Counted from the first letter of the stretch, positions 24,532 through 33,433 are shown. The stretch: DNA of 38,197 bases from Haloplasma contractile (GCA_016841945.1 JAENYC010000034.1:1-38197), one strand, 5' to 3'. Made by a program: numbers and translations. Notes: a model not told the origin generated them from the sequence alone.

Positions 24532-24933
24532 TCACCTCACGTCTATATTTAATTGCATTTGAATAATTTTAGGTTTGCTATCCTCTTTTTGTTTTCTAGA
24601 CTTAGCACTCTGATATCTCATTTTGTTTAGAGTTTTTTCGGCATCTATCATGCTTACTAAATCTTTTTTAAGTGACTTGATCATTTTTTGAATTCCGTCT
24701 ATGTTTTCATCTTTGCATAAGGCACCATGTAGACCATTCCAAATTAAGACTTGATTCGTATTTTCAAGTATAAAGACTTTTATACAATCACAATTCATGT
24801 TTGTTTTGCAGAACGAATGTAGTAGTTTGTTTCTTCCCTCATACTTTTTCGCTTTCTCGTCTGCAATTTGTTCTTTTCTTTCGATTTCTCGCTTTTCTTC
24901 TCGAAAGAAATCATAGTAGAGTTGTTTCACCAT
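24532..24933 (-). CDS. Hypothetical protein, 133 aa
   Basis: N-terminal charged coiled coil (REEKREIERKEQIADEKAKK), then a segment with two cysteines (NMNCDCIKVFILEN), then a basic helical tail. It overlaps the small winged-helix gene by 7 nt. Function unknown. Confidence 0.55.
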   Translation of the reverse strand: MVKQLYYDFFREEKREIERKEQIADEKAKKYEGRNKLLHSFCKTNMNCDCIKVFILENTNQVLIWNGLHGALCKDENIDGIQKMIKSLKKDLVSMIDAEKTLNKMRYQSAKSRKQKEDSKPKIIQMQLNIDVR

Positions 24934-25130
24934 TTCTTATCACCTTTTAGCTGATAATATCCAGCCTTACCGGTCTTTGATTTGATATTATATCCAGCTA
25001 ACCTGCAATACTTCACGTACTCTGTTACATTTCGTTTAGGAATTTCTAATAGATCAGACAGTTCCTTTCCACTATATTTCCTACCTGATTGCAATACTTT
25101 TAACAGTTGTAGAGTTGCTACTGTTCCCAT
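24927..25130 (-). CDS. Small winged-helix DNA-binding protein
   Basis: 67 residues. LLKVLQSGRKYSGKELSDLL then EIPKRNVTEYVKYCRLAGYN then a wing-like SKTGKAGYYQLKGD is the HTH_11-type winged helix also found at the N-terminus of WYL regulators, here standing alone. It probably binds DNA and could regulate early genes. Confidence 0.65.
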   Translation of the reverse strand: MGTVATLQLLKVLQSGRKYSGKELSDLLEIPKRNVTEYVKYCRLAGYNIKSKTGKAGYYQLKGDKKW

Positions 25131-25131
25131 A

Positions 25132-25377
25132 TCACAACCCCACTTTATAAAATCTTTGCTGCATATAATTATTTTTTCGATTGATCACGATTCTAAAATT
25201 AAATTTTGGGAATCTACCTTGTTGTACTTCAAGTACTCTAACACTAATTTTGTATTCGTATTCATCTGATTCGACTCTTCTAACTTTAACTATCGCTTTT
25301 GATATCTTTTTACAAAACGTTTCTTCATAGCGATATACACCGCCTTTATGAATTTGCTCTAAATTTACTTCTTCCAT
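25132..25377 (-). CDS. Hypothetical basic protein, 81 aa
   Basis: Beta-rich with alternating basic residues (KISKAIVKVRRVESDEYEYK, ISVRVLEVQQGRF). No family was recognised. Stop one nt from the ATG of the winged-helix gene. Confidence 0.5.
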   Translation of the reverse strand: MEEVNLEQIHKGGVYRYEETFCKKISKAIVKVRRVESDEYEYKISVRVLEVQQGRFPKFNFRIVINRKNNYMQQRFYKVGL

Positions 25378-25440
25378 TCCTATCCCTCCTAAAAATAAGT
25401 TTTTACACCACAGTACATGACTCCCTCGCTGATGCCGACG

Positions 25441-25599
25441 TCATGCGCTCTTTTTTTTCTTTTTCTCATAGATACTAAATTGATAATCATGATAGGTTGT
25501 ACACCATCGATGACACGTTCCATTCCTGGTTCTTGCTATACAGCCATGACATGGAGAATCTTCATCGACTGGTAGTGCTGTGTTTTTGCAGTTAGGCAT
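25441..25599 (-). CDS. Small cysteine-rich (zinc-finger-like) protein, 52 aa
   Basis: ATG at 25599, six nt after AGGTG, overlapping the YopX-like gene stop. Contains Cys at 4, 17, 20, 29 and 33, with CHGC and CHRWC pairs, consistent with a small metal-binding fold, and ends in a Lys run. Short cysteine-rich proteins are frequent in phage early operons; function unknown. Confidence 0.55.
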   Translation of the reverse strand: MPNCKNTALPVDEDSPCHGCIARTRNGTCHRWCTTYHDYQFSIYEKKKKKSA

Positions 25600-26008
25600 G
25601 AACATCACCTATTATTACCGCCCAGGACTCTGTACAACCCAATGGCATTTCAGTACCATATTTATCTTTGACATAGAACCCAATGTTTGTCATCCATTCA
25701 TCATCATGTATACAATAAGCTAGATGTTCACCATACTTAACTTCTACAAAGGAACCGGAACCGTCATACTTACTTTTAAGTAGATGACCTTGATATATTT
25801 CTTTGTCGTTCATGTCTTTCCGTCCTGTGAATAATCCGATTGTTTCAGGAATGATTCTATGTGCTAAACTACTTTGAAAATATGTCCCTGTTGAATATTC
25901 TGTATTTGTAATGATTCTTGGTTCACTATCTCTTGTATCTAAAACGTAATATCCATACACCCACTCGCTATTATCTTTACGTTTACCTCTATACTTTATT
26001 TTCATCAT
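25592..26008 (-). CDS. YopX family protein
   Basis: 138 residues. Opening KIKYRGKRKDNSEWVYGYYV, then ETIGLFTGRKDMNDKEIYQG, then WAVIIGDVHA are the hallmarks of the YopX family found in many Gram-positive phage early regions. The role is unknown. It overlaps the upstream gene by 4 nt. Confidence 0.85.
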   Translation of the reverse strand: MMKIKYRGKRKDNSEWVYGYYVLDTRDSEPRIITNTEYSTGTYFQSSLAHRIIPETIGLFTGRKDMNDKEIYQGHLLKSKYDGSGSFVEVKYGEHLAYCIHDDEWMTNIGFYVKDKYGTEMPLGCTESWAVIIGDVHA

Positions 26009-26601
26009 TCCGACACCTCTGGCCTTATATCTTCTTCTTCGAACTCATAATGTTCGTTAATAAAATCCATTATTGTTTGACCAATTTTGACTAGACCTTC
26101 CAAAGCCTGTATACCATCATTTGAGTTATCAAGGTCATCTATCATTACTATAATCTTGTCTTGAAAATCAACTAATTCTTTATATGGAATTCCTTCGACA
26201 CGATTAAATACCACTTCACCGTTGTTTGTAATCAGTGTGATGTCTTTGTATCCAGCCTGCTTATGTTTCAAATCAGGATAGTATTCACTTAAATAGTGCT
26301 TACCACCTGCAGATAATAATTCTCCCTGAAATAAGATAAACTCATCACCTAAGTAATTTGTACAAATTATATGATTATTTTTATCTTTGCTTAATTCCCA
26401 TAAATCATCACGAGTGAATGATTTAGATTTTTCTACTTTCACTTCTCTTATTTCATCTTGATTAACTAGAACTTCTATAATAACTTTGTGAAAAACATCT
26501 CCTGATTGTAAACATTTAGCGAGATAAGGATGCGATATTTCACCTCTATGCCCTTGATAATTACCTTTAAAAACTTCCACTTCATCACCGATATTAAACA
26601 T
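26005..26601 (-). CDS. Hypothetical protein, 198 aa
   Basis: ATG at 26601 follows GAGGAGG and is preferred over the open frame to 26622. The N-terminus MFNIGDEVEVFKGNYQGHRG looks like a small KOW/SH3-like beta barrel, which often contacts nucleic acid or ribosome-linked partners. The C-terminal half is acidic and helical. No family was recognised beyond that resemblance. Confidence 0.55.
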   Translation of the reverse strand: MFNIGDEVEVFKGNYQGHRGEISHPYLAKCLQSGDVFHKVIIEVLVNQDEIREVKVEKSKSFTRDDLWELSKDKNNHIICTNYLGDEFILFQGELLSAGGKHYLSEYYPDLKHKQAGYKDITLITNNGEVVFNRVEGIPYKELVDFQDKIIVMIDDLDNSNDGIQALEGLVKIGQTIMDFINEHYEFEEEDIRPEVSE

Positions 26602-26740
26602 TTGAATCCTCCTCACATTCAATCAACAACTTATTTATTTCAATTTCGATTAATTCTCTTTGATTGATTTTCTTAATATCATCAAAGTGACAATGTTGTA
26701 TTAATTCCTTAGCTTTAATTAAATTTTCTAGGTTAGACAT
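26594..26740 (-). CDS. Small helical protein, 48 aa
   Basis: ATG at 26740; it overlaps the next gene by 8 nt. MSNLENLIKAKELIQHCHFD with an all-helical, Ile/Glu-rich continuation. Coupled to both neighbours in the operon; function unknown. Confidence 0.5.
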   Translation of the reverse strand: MSNLENLIKAKELIQHCHFDDIKKINQRELIEIEINKLLIECEEDSNV

Positions 26741-26741
26741 T

Positions 26742-26963
26742 TTATTCCTCCTCTATAATTCCGTCTTTGATGAGTTTGTAGAATAGGGATAAGCAAGCAT
26801 TTCTACTATCGGTTACAACGACATCTACTCTACGAGATAATTTGCTAATATAATAATTGGTGTTAATTTCAGTGTATCTATACCAATTATCTTTTTTATT
26901 AAGTAACTTAAACCCATACTCTTCTAAAACACTTAATTTATGTCTCTTAGCGACTTTAAACAT
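26742..26963 (-). CDS. Hypothetical protein, 73 aa
   Basis: Begins MFKVAKRHKLSVLEEYGFKL; alpha/beta, with a strand-rich middle (YYISKLSRRVDVVVTDS). Ends in a short acidic tail. No family was recognised. Confidence 0.55.
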   Translation of the reverse strand: MFKVAKRHKLSVLEEYGFKLLNKKDNWYRYTEINTNYYISKLSRRVDVVVTDSRNACLSLFYKLIKDGIIEEE

Positions 26964-26977
26964 CTTTCTCCTCCTAT

Positions 26978-27559
26978 CTAAGAAAAAATTAATTTACCTT
27001 GATTTTTTATACATAATTCTAAAATCTTTTCAAAATCATTTATGAAAGAATAATCCCATCCTGAATAACCAAAATCTACATTTGACTTTCTGCATTTTTC
27101 ATGAAATTCTTTTATTTTAGGATATATTCTTTTGACATCTCTTAAAGGCATTTCACCATCGCAATCACTATGAAGTAATAATGGAAGAATATTATAATAT
27201 TTTTCTTTCGAAATTCTAGCCATTTTTTGCATATATTCATTAAATTTAGGGTGTTGTAAATCCTCTTCATCTGCTTCATCTTCACTGTAAAGCAATCCAT
27301 AATCGTTGCTATTGTAAAAATAAACACCAAATTCGCCTAGAAATCCTTTAGGATTTCCGTATAGTGACGGCTCATAATATTTTTCTATTCCAAAGAATTT
27401 CGCTATTTCTGTTCTATATGACATAAATCCCACATAACCTATGTCGGTGCTTAAATATTCTTCGTTCGTTTCTTTTTCTAAGTATTCGTAATCGCCATCT
27501 TCATCAATTACTTTTTTAAATCCATAATCTTTATTTACTGCTTTTAAAGTTAATCCCAT
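26978..27559 (-). CDS. Hypothetical protein, 193 aa
   Basis: Acidic, aromatic-rich protein. Features seen: GLTLKAVNKDYGFKKV, DCDGEMPLRDVKRIYPKI, SGWDYSFINDFEKILELCI. Two DxDG-like acidic loops might bind metal, but I do not assign a function. Similar proteins occur in phage early regions. Confidence 0.55.
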   Translation of the reverse strand: MGLTLKAVNKDYGFKKVIDEDGDYEYLEKETNEEYLSTDIGYVGFMSYRTEIAKFFGIEKYYEPSLYGNPKGFLGEFGVYFYNSNDYGLLYSEDEADEEDLQHPKFNEYMQKMARISKEKYYNILPLLLHSDCDGEMPLRDVKRIYPKIKEFHEKCRKSNVDFGYSGWDYSFINDFEKILELCIKNQGKLIFS

Positions 27560-27578
27560 TTATTCCTCCTCCTTAAAA

Positions 27579-27908
27579 CTATCTATTAATTTTTTTAACC
27601 TCTTCTAAGTTGACAGGTTCTTTATGATCGATTTGTTTATGATTTCTCTCACTCATGATTTGTTTAATCATCCACTTAGGCGGTATAGCAACATGTTTAT
27701 TATTTCCATTTCTAAGATGAGCTGGAGATTGTGGTGCAAAAGATGATTCTTGTATAAATTTCTGAACTACATACATGAACTGATCGTAATCGTATTCTTG
27801 AAAATATTTATACCAGGTAGTCATTTGCTCTTTTGTGAGTTCAAATTTTGGATAATAATTACCTAACACTTGTATTGTCTTTGCGAATATTTTATAGTCT
27901 AGCATCAT
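27579..27908 (-). CDS. Helicase-loader-like protein (G39P-like)
   Basis: 109 residues. KIFAKTIQVLGNYYPKFELT, EQMTTWYKYFQEYDYDQFMY, then FAPQSPAHLR follow the pattern of SPP1 G39P-type loader N-terminal domains, followed by a disordered basic tail. Such proteins bring a replicative helicase to the origin complex. No helicase gene is in the window, so it would recruit the host DnaB/DnaC-like enzyme. It overlaps the initiator gene by 4 nt. Confidence 0.6.
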   Translation of the reverse strand: MMLDYKIFAKTIQVLGNYYPKFELTKEQMTTWYKYFQEYDYDQFMYVVQKFIQESSFAPQSPAHLRNGNNKHVAIPPKWMIKQIMSERNHKQIDHKEPVNLEEVKKINR

Positions 27909-28675
27909 ATATCCACCACGACATCATCAAGACCTGTCATATGCTTAGAGGTTTTTTGATATTTGTTATCATAAGTGCCTTCAAGTATTTTAATAAAATT
28001 ACTTTTTTTAATAATCCAATCGAAACTACAGTTTGTCCACTTGCCATTCCTACCACTAAGGAAGTCGCTAATCACAGCTGTTTTAATAACATCACTAAAA
28101 TTCTTTTTACCATGCTCATCAATTCGTCTCTTAATGTTTTTCTTCCTAGTATCAGTCATATCTCTGATTTGAGATATTGATGTATTTTTTACTAAAGAGT
28201 TGAAATAATTCTTGATTCCTTCATAGTTGATATCTACTATAGAATTATTATTCTCTTCTCTTTCTTCTTCTCTTTCTTCTTCTCTTTCTCTTTCTTCCGA
28301 TAGTCTATCTATACCGTATGCATATGGTATAAGTTTTTTATTTTTAACCGCTTCTAGGTCCTTTTCCATGCGAACTTTTACTTTATCGGAATTGATGAAA
28401 TTATATTTTAACCAATTAGTAATCACAATCTCTTTTGTATCTTTCGAGTATTTAATTTTTCCATAACCTTCAAATCTATCAAGTAATTTTTCTACTGTTT
28501 CACGATTATAACCTGTTTCTGTTTCTATTAGTTTTATTGGTAATTCATATATTCCAATTTGAGTTGTATGTGGATTTGTTAAAAGATAAAGAAAGAAAAA
28601 CTTATCTTCTGGAGTTAACTCAATTACAAAAGAATCATGCCAAAAACTAACATGTACTTGTCTATAAGTAGCCAC
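27905..28675 (-). CDS. Phage replication initiation protein
   Basis: 256 residues. An N-terminal winged-helix domain (about 15-90: HDSFVIELTPEDKFFFLYLL, ETGYNRETVEKLLDRFEGYG) leads to a charged linker of E/R repeats (about 125-142). The C-terminal domain ends with the typical FDWIIKKSNFIKILEGTYDN of phage DnaD/initiator-like proteins. Encoded just before a loader-like protein, it probably starts phage replication. The origin is often inside this gene. Confidence 0.75.
   Translation of the reverse strand: MATYRQVHVSFWHDSFVIELTPEDKFFFLYLLTNPHTTQIGIYELPIKLIETETGYNRETVEKLLDRFEGYGKIKYSKDTKEIVITNWLKYNFINSDKVKVRMEKDLEAVKNKKLIPYAYGIDRLSEEREREEEREEEREENNNSIVDINYEGIKNYFNSLVKNTSISQIRDMTDTRKKNIKRRIDEHGKKNFSDVIKTAVISDFLSGRNGKWTNCSFDWIIKKSNFIKILEGTYDNKYQKTSKHMTGLDDVVVDI
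28254..28300 (-). repeat. Short purine repeats in the replication initiator gene
   Basis: Imperfect 12-nt-type repeats of GAAGAAGAAAGA on the - strand, coding the E/R-rich linker. They could be iteron-like or simply low-complexity codons; no further sequence evidence separates these. Confidence 0.4.
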
Positions 28676-28696
28676 AATATAAAAACACCTACCTCT

Positions 28697-29410
28697 CTAT
28701 ATATATCCTCCATGTTTTTTACATACTTTTGTTACAATCCCAAACTCACTTGCTATAGTTTTCTTCATTAGCTGTTCATCAGAGCGATGATCACTTAGAT
28801 GAATTAGATAAATTTCTTTACATTCACTTAAATCAAATGACTTCAACGTTTTAACACACGTTGTTAATGACATATGACTATTAAGTAATCTTTTCTTAAG
28901 AGCAAAGTTAATCTCTTGCTCATCAAGAATACTATCGATGTAATTACACTCAATCATCACGTAGTTGAACTTGAAGTTCCTCAAGTTAAACTTGATGTAC
29001 TTTGTATCTGTTAGGAATAAAAGTGATTCTCCGGTCTTGTATGATCTGATAATGAATCCTAATGAGCCAGGGCAGTCATGCTCGGTGTTAAATGAAATCA
29101 CCTGGTATGAACCTATATCAATTCTTCTTGCACTTTTTAGAGTGTGTCCTTTTACATATTTTTGTTCTAATGTTTCAACTGATGCATAAACAAGAATAAA
29201 TCTACTTATATCTTTCATCGCTTTCGCATGATCATTATGACTATGGCTCACAACACAACCAACAAAATCAGTTATCTTCAGATGAAGTTTATTGAGTTTG
29301 GATACTAATTCTTTATAGGGGATGCCCCCCTCTAACAGTAACTTGTTATGGCCATCATCAATCACATAGCAATTACCACTAGAAGAGGACGCTAAACTCT
29401 CTATTTTCAT
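28697..29410 (-). CDS. MBL-fold metallo-hydrolase
   Basis: 237 residues from the ATG at 29410. The open frame to 29512 is only overlap with recT. The metal-binding HxHxDH motif is clear (SHSHNDH, residues 55-61), with later His residues (TEHDCPG, NSHMSL and LIHLSDH). This family is a standard neighbour of recT in Gram-positive phages and may process DNA or RNA ends, but its substrate is unknown. No RecE/exonuclease gene is seen, so it could supply that activity. Confidence 0.85.
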   Translation of the reverse strand: MKIESLASSSSGNCYVIDDGHNKLLLEGGIPYKELVSKLNKLHLKITDFVGCVVSHSHNDHAKAMKDISRFILVYASVETLEQKYVKGHTLKSARRIDIGSYQVISFNTEHDCPGSLGFIIRSYKTGESLLFLTDTKYIKFNLRNFKFNYVMIECNYIDSILDEQEINFALKKRLLNSHMSLTTCVKTLKSFDLSECKEIYLIHLSDHRSDEQLMKKTIASEFGIVTKVCKKHGGYI

Positions 29411-29411
29411 A

Positions 29412-30350
29412 TTAGAACCCTGGTCCGTTTTTCTTAGGTTGATCAGGTTGTTCAGCTGGTGTATGTTCTTCAGGAGGTAGGTTAACTGGTTGCTGTTCAT
29501 CGATTGTTTCACCTTCGATTACTAAGTCTTCTTGATTCGCTTTATTATCAACTTCTTTTTGCAGTTCTAGTTGATTAGATGGTTCATCATCATTATTGTA
29601 TTCATTATCAATAGTGCGATTATATGATTCAACAATTGACATAATAGTTGAATCATCTGAAGTATTCATGTATCGTTTACAATGTCTATTTAACACAGTT
29701 CTTTTTGCCATTTCTTGAGGAAAAGCTTTTTGAACTTTATCAGTTTTTGCATTAGCCCATGCAGCTTGAATTTCTTTCCAAGTCATAACTTCATAATCAA
29801 TTTTTCCATTATTGATTATTACCGAATAAACACCTTTTAGTGGCTTATCTCTATTTTCAAATTTTGTTTTATGACTTTTAACTATTTTTTTACCATCTTG
29901 AATTTCAATTTCTACTTCATCACCTTCAAATATCTCTACTGCATAAATATCTTCAACTGTAGGAATAGCTGTTTTAACGACTTTTTGATGACCGAAATAA
30001 CTTGGAGTCATTTGTAATTGATTTCCATAAACAATGAAATAACATTGCTTTTTAACAGGATTTAGACCTTGTATCGCCATATCAAGTAAAGCTGTGGCAA
30101 CTGAATCCTTAGTACATACTTCTAATGCTGGTTTATACCCTGACTCTTTACCTGATTTTGTATTTTTGATTATTAAATATGCACTCTTAAGGGCATTACC
30201 AACTGCGTAGTTAGGTGGAAATAACAATTGTTGAGTTTCTTCCATTTGATTTACTCGCTTAAATATAGAATCAGCTATATCCTTTTCAACAATTGTTGAT
30301 AAAGCTTGTTTTACCTCTTGTTTTTGAACTTGATTTTTATTTTCTGACAT
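29412..30350 (-). CDS. recT: RecT single-strand annealing protein
   Basis: 312 residues. Typical elements: PPNYAVGNALKSAYLIIKNT, ALLDMAIQGLNPVKKQCYFI, MTPSYFGHQKVVKTAI and FPQEMAKRTVLNRHCKRYMN. The C-terminal 60 residues are acidic and disordered, often the contact site for SSB. It anneals homologous single strands in phage recombination and replication. Confidence 0.92.
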   Translation of the reverse strand: MSENKNQVQKQEVKQALSTIVEKDIADSIFKRVNQMEETQQLLFPPNYAVGNALKSAYLIIKNTKSGKESGYKPALEVCTKDSVATALLDMAIQGLNPVKKQCYFIVYGNQLQMTPSYFGHQKVVKTAIPTVEDIYAVEIFEGDEVEIEIQDGKKIVKSHKTKFENRDKPLKGVYSVIINNGKIDYEVMTWKEIQAAWANAKTDKVQKAFPQEMAKRTVLNRHCKRYMNTSDDSTIMSIVESYNRTIDNEYNNDDEPSNQLELQKEVDNKANQEDLVIEGETIDEQQPVNLPPEEHTPAEQPDQPKKNGPGF

Positions 30351-30528
30351 TTATGTCACTCTCCTCTTTATTTTTTAAATTTTCTATTTTCATTCTTAAG
30401 TTCATGATTTCATCAGTTTTCCCTTGCAAACAATCATAATAACCGGGTTTAAAGTGTTGAATTTCATATTGAGTAAAATATAAAGCATCCGCAATTAAAT
30501 GCAATTCTTCTTTATTTAAATCTTCCAC
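30337..30528 (-). CDS. Hypothetical protein, 63 aa
   Basis: Helical acidic-to-basic product (MEDLNKEELHLIADALYFTQ) overlapping recT by 14 nt. No family was recognised; the HxxA/YFTQY pattern is like small phage proteins of unknown role. Confidence 0.55.
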   Translation of the reverse strand: MEDLNKEELHLIADALYFTQYEIQHFKPGYYDCLQGKTDEIMNLRMKIENLKNKEESDINVRK

Positions 30529-32574
30529 TTACTTTTCACCATCCAAACTAAATAAATTAGTTTCCATTTCATCTTCACGTCTTGTACCAGGCTCAACATC
30601 TAAAGCTACAAAACTAATCGTTTGATCTGGAGTTAACTTACTGAAATCTCTATCAGTGATTTGTTCAGCATTATCGATGACATAGAATAGCCCTTCTATC
30701 TGCAATTTCTTCTTAATTGCCTCACAGACTTTAATTCCTAGTTGAATCTTAGATGCACTATTTGTGTTGTGATAAGGTACATCACCATCTAAGACGTAAC
30801 ATACTTCATTCCAGGACCCTTCTTTGATGTTAGATTCGACTAATTGGAACTTGATATGACCAAACACGCTCTCAACTCGTTCATTCAAGATATTCAGCTT
30901 GGTCTTGATGAACTCGCTAAGCATATCTTGTAGTGATTCAAACTCAGCAATTGAGTCCATGACTTTATCGAGTTTCTTTTGTAGTTCGTTTGCTTTTTGA
31001 ATGTTTCTTTGCTCGTGATTATAAGTGTCGATAACTTTTTGAACACAAGTTTTTTCCTGCTCTAATTTACCTATTTGATTATCAATTTCTTGTTCGTTAT
31101 TAATAGTTGGATAAGGTGATTGTTCTAATTCTTTGATTTGTTCTTCAAAATCTAGAGTCTCTTTTGAATATTTAAACTCAGGAATGCTATTATTTAACTT
31201 TGATATTTTTCGAGTTTTTTCATTCAGTTTTTCGTTATACTCTGATACACGAGGTTTTAACTCTTCGATTTGTTCAAACATACTATCTTCTTCATCATGT
31301 AGTTCCTCAACTTTTGCTTTTAAATCTTCATTGATTTTCTTAAGTTGCTTACCCTCTGATGCTATATCCTCTAATTCTTCAGCTTTTTTTAGATTGAATT
31401 CTTTCCGCTTTTTCTCAACGATGTCACCATGCAAATCGTGGCCACATTGAGGACAAATCAAAGAATCTTTTTCGTCGTATTCAGATTTGTTGGTATTTTC
31501 CCATTTTGTACGAAGTTTGGCCATATACTTTTCATTATCTTCAATTTGTTTTGCTACACGTTGTCTTTCAGCAATTACATCTGATTTCTTTTGATTAAGT
31601 TCATTGATATCATTGTTCAAATCACTAAATTCTTGTTGAACACGAGATTTTTCTTTTTGTAACAAATTCAACTCATTTTGTTTTTTTTCAATCGATTTTT
31701 GATATTTTTCACTATCTTTTTGTCTTTTTTCGCTTAATTTTGTTTTCATATTAGCGATTTCTTCTTTTCTTTCAGCTATAATATCTTTTTGCTCCTGGTA
31801 CTTTTTGTTGTTAAGTTTTTGAATTTCTTCAGTGATTTCTTTTTGTCTTTTTACAGCTGCAGTATATCTCTCTTGAGCAATTGTTTGTTCATCGCTCAGT
31901 ACTTCGATTTGAGCGATTAACTTCTTTTCATCATCGTTTAGTTCTTTAAGATTACGACATAAGATTTTTTTGACATCTTCAAATTTGCCATTTGTTTGAA
32001 ACAAATACTTTTTAAGCGGTTCTAAATCACTGTCTTTTTTGAATACATCCTCATCAGTGACGTCTCCAACTAAATCGATAACAAGTTTTCTTCTTTCTTG
32101 CCAACATTCTTTTATGCCAAAGAAAAGTGGATCAATAAGTAGTTGAAATATGTTTCCCGACCACTTTCCATCAAACTTAATACCAAATTTTTCTAATAGT
32201 GAATCGTGGAATTTTGTAACTGGGATGTTGATACCGTTTATAAAACAATTAGTGGTATGACCTTCTAAATGTTTTTCTTTAGTGCCACGAGTCTTCACCC
32301 AGTTCTCCTCATATGTTTTCATTACGCTTGTTCCATCTTCGAAGAATAATTCTACTGACACTAACTTCTTGCTATCATTCTTGGGCTTAATTGACATAAT
32401 ATCACTTGAACCTGATAATAATTTTCCTGTCATCACCCAAAAAATGGCATCAGCGATGGTTGACTTTCCAAACTTGTTTTTTGCGATAAACTCATAATTC
32501 ATAGGACCTTTTAGGTCTAGTAAGAATTTTTGAAAATTCTTGAAGTTTTCTATCCTAACTTGACTTAATTTCAT
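30529..32574 (-). CDS. SbcC/Rad50-like zinc-hook AAA ATPase
   Basis: 681 residues. Walker A region at residues 31-39 (AKNKFGKST; the usual first Gly is Ala). A long coiled coil at about 215-600 carries a zinc-hook CPQC at residues 374-377 in its centre. The Walker B-like sequence LFYVIDNAEQ is near the end. The overall plan is Rad50/SbcC-like, but no SbcD nuclease gene accompanies it. It lies two genes upstream of recT and its MBL neighbour, so a role in DNA-end handling during recombination is likely. Confidence 0.85.
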   Translation of the reverse strand: MKLSQVRIENFKNFQKFLLDLKGPMNYEFIAKNKFGKSTIADAIFWVMTGKLLSGSSDIMSIKPKNDSKKLVSVELFFEDGTSVMKTYEENWVKTRGTKEKHLEGHTTNCFINGINIPVTKFHDSLLEKFGIKFDGKWSGNIFQLLIDPLFFGIKECWQERRKLVIDLVGDVTDEDVFKKDSDLEPLKKYLFQTNGKFEDVKKILCRNLKELNDDEKKLIAQIEVLSDEQTIAQERYTAAVKRQKEITEEIQKLNNKKYQEQKDIIAERKEEIANMKTKLSEKRQKDSEKYQKSIEKKQNELNLLQKEKSRVQQEFSDLNNDINELNQKKSDVIAERQRVAKQIEDNEKYMAKLRTKWENTNKSEYDEKDSLICPQCGHDLHGDIVEKKRKEFNLKKAEELEDIASEGKQLKKINEDLKAKVEELHDEEDSMFEQIEELKPRVSEYNEKLNEKTRKISKLNNSIPEFKYSKETLDFEEQIKELEQSPYPTINNEQEIDNQIGKLEQEKTCVQKVIDTYNHEQRNIQKANELQKKLDKVMDSIAEFESLQDMLSEFIKTKLNILNERVESVFGHIKFQLVESNIKEGSWNEVCYVLDGDVPYHNTNSASKIQLGIKVCEAIKKKLQIEGLFYVIDNAEQITDRDFSKLTPDQTISFVALDVEPGTRREDEMETNLFSLDGEK

Positions 32575-32585
32575 TTTCTTTCACC

Positions 32586-32825
32586 TCACATATTTTTAGT
32601 TTCTAAATAATGATTTATTTGCTCTATTACTTCATCATCTACATCTAAGTCTACTTCGTATGTATTACAATCAATATCAATAGTCCCGACAAATTCACCA
32701 TCTCTTCTATCGTGAATATTATGTCGATTCCATTGTTTAATACCGTTTTCCATTTGTCTATTTACAACAACGTTATATCCTAAATCATTTAAGATTGATT
32801 CTAGTTCATTCAACTCAAGATTCAT
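32586..32825 (-). CDS. Hypothetical protein, 79 aa
   Basis: Acidic alpha/beta protein (LESILNDLGYNVVVNRQ, then GTIDIDCNTYEVDLDVDDEV). ATG follows GAGGTG. No family was recognised. Confidence 0.55.
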   Translation of the reverse strand: MNLELNELESILNDLGYNVVVNRQMENGIKQWNRHNIHDRRDGEFVGTIDIDCNTYEVDLDVDDEVIEQINHYLETKNM

Positions 32826-32940
32826 TTTCTTTCACCTCGTTTAATTTATTGAAACTCTTTTTTACTCTACTTAAATACATTTCAGCTCTATTTAATATAA
32901 ATTGCGCCTTAAATAGCAGCCGCTTTAATTCTTCATTCAC
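32815..32940 (-). CDS. Small helical protein, 41 aa
   Basis: GTG at 32940 overlaps the TGA of the preceding gene (GTGA) with GGTGAT upstream. Basic helix (NEELKRLLFKAQFILNRAEM). The end overlaps the next gene by 11 nt. Coupling and length support a real small gene; function unknown. Confidence 0.5.
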   Translation of the reverse strand: MNEELKRLLFKAQFILNRAEMYLSRVKKSFNKLNEVKENES

Positions 32941-33242
32941 ACTATCACCGGGCCTAAGACATTAGCATAATATAATTGCTCACGATAAGGACCGATGATT
33001 TTTATTTTGTAAGCCTTATGTAATCGATGAGTTTTTCGTTTATAATAAGTAGTTTCTTCTTTAAAAACTATAAACGCAGGTCCTTTTAAATATAGAGATT
33101 TCAACTCACCATCAAATGGATTGTATTCCTCGCTTATTCGCTTGCAATTTCTCAACAGTATATTTCTTACGTCTTCACGCGCTTTAAATCGTTTATTGTT
33201 AACGACACTTCTTACATCTTTGATAACTTCTGAGATATTCAT
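32937..33242 (-). CDS. Hypothetical basic protein, 101 aa
   Basis: Basic alpha/beta protein (VVNNKRFKAREDVRNILLRN, AFIVFKEETTYYKRKTHRLH). No family was recognised. Overlaps the neighbours on both sides by about 4 nt. Confidence 0.55.
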   Translation of the reverse strand: MNISEVIKDVRSVVNNKRFKAREDVRNILLRNCKRISEEYNPFDGELKSLYLKGPAFIVFKEETTYYKRKTHRLHKAYKIKIIGPYREQLYYANVLGPVIV

Positions 33243-33433
33243 TTACTACCATCTTCTTTAGGAACAACTGTACATTTTTGTTTGTTTAAATCTACTAAGA
33301 CTAAAGCGATATTCTTACTACAGTTGGGGCAGAGTATAACTGCTGATGCAATTTGATTTTTATCTTTAGGCATTTCAAACTTGACTGAATTAGCTTTAGT
33401 TTCACATCCACAATCACAAATTACTTTTAACAT
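33239..33433 (-). CDS. Zinc-ribbon-like small protein, 64 aa
   Basis: Cys pairs CDCGC (residues 6-10) and CPNC (35-38) with beta-prone sequence between them. The pattern is a small zinc ribbon, probably binding nucleic acid or acting as a structural domain. The open region just upstream (33434-33585) holds no protein gene but does hold a structured small RNA on the opposite strand. Confidence 0.65.
   Translation of the reverse strand: MLKVICDCGCETKANSVKFEMPKDKNQIASAVILCPNCSKNIALVLVDLNKQKCTVVPKEDGSK

Noticed and set aside
25378-25440. Possible extra gene in the gap between the 52-aa cysteine-rich gene and the next gene
   Set aside because: No open frame with a start and ribosome binding site was found; it is a short leader only.
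31133-31450. Rightward 105-aa ORF opposite the zinc-hook ATPase
   Set aside because: Shadow of the coiled-coil coding sequence; low-complexity Ser/Phe composition and no ribosome binding site. The same applies to the other rightward ORFs opposite long leftward genes.
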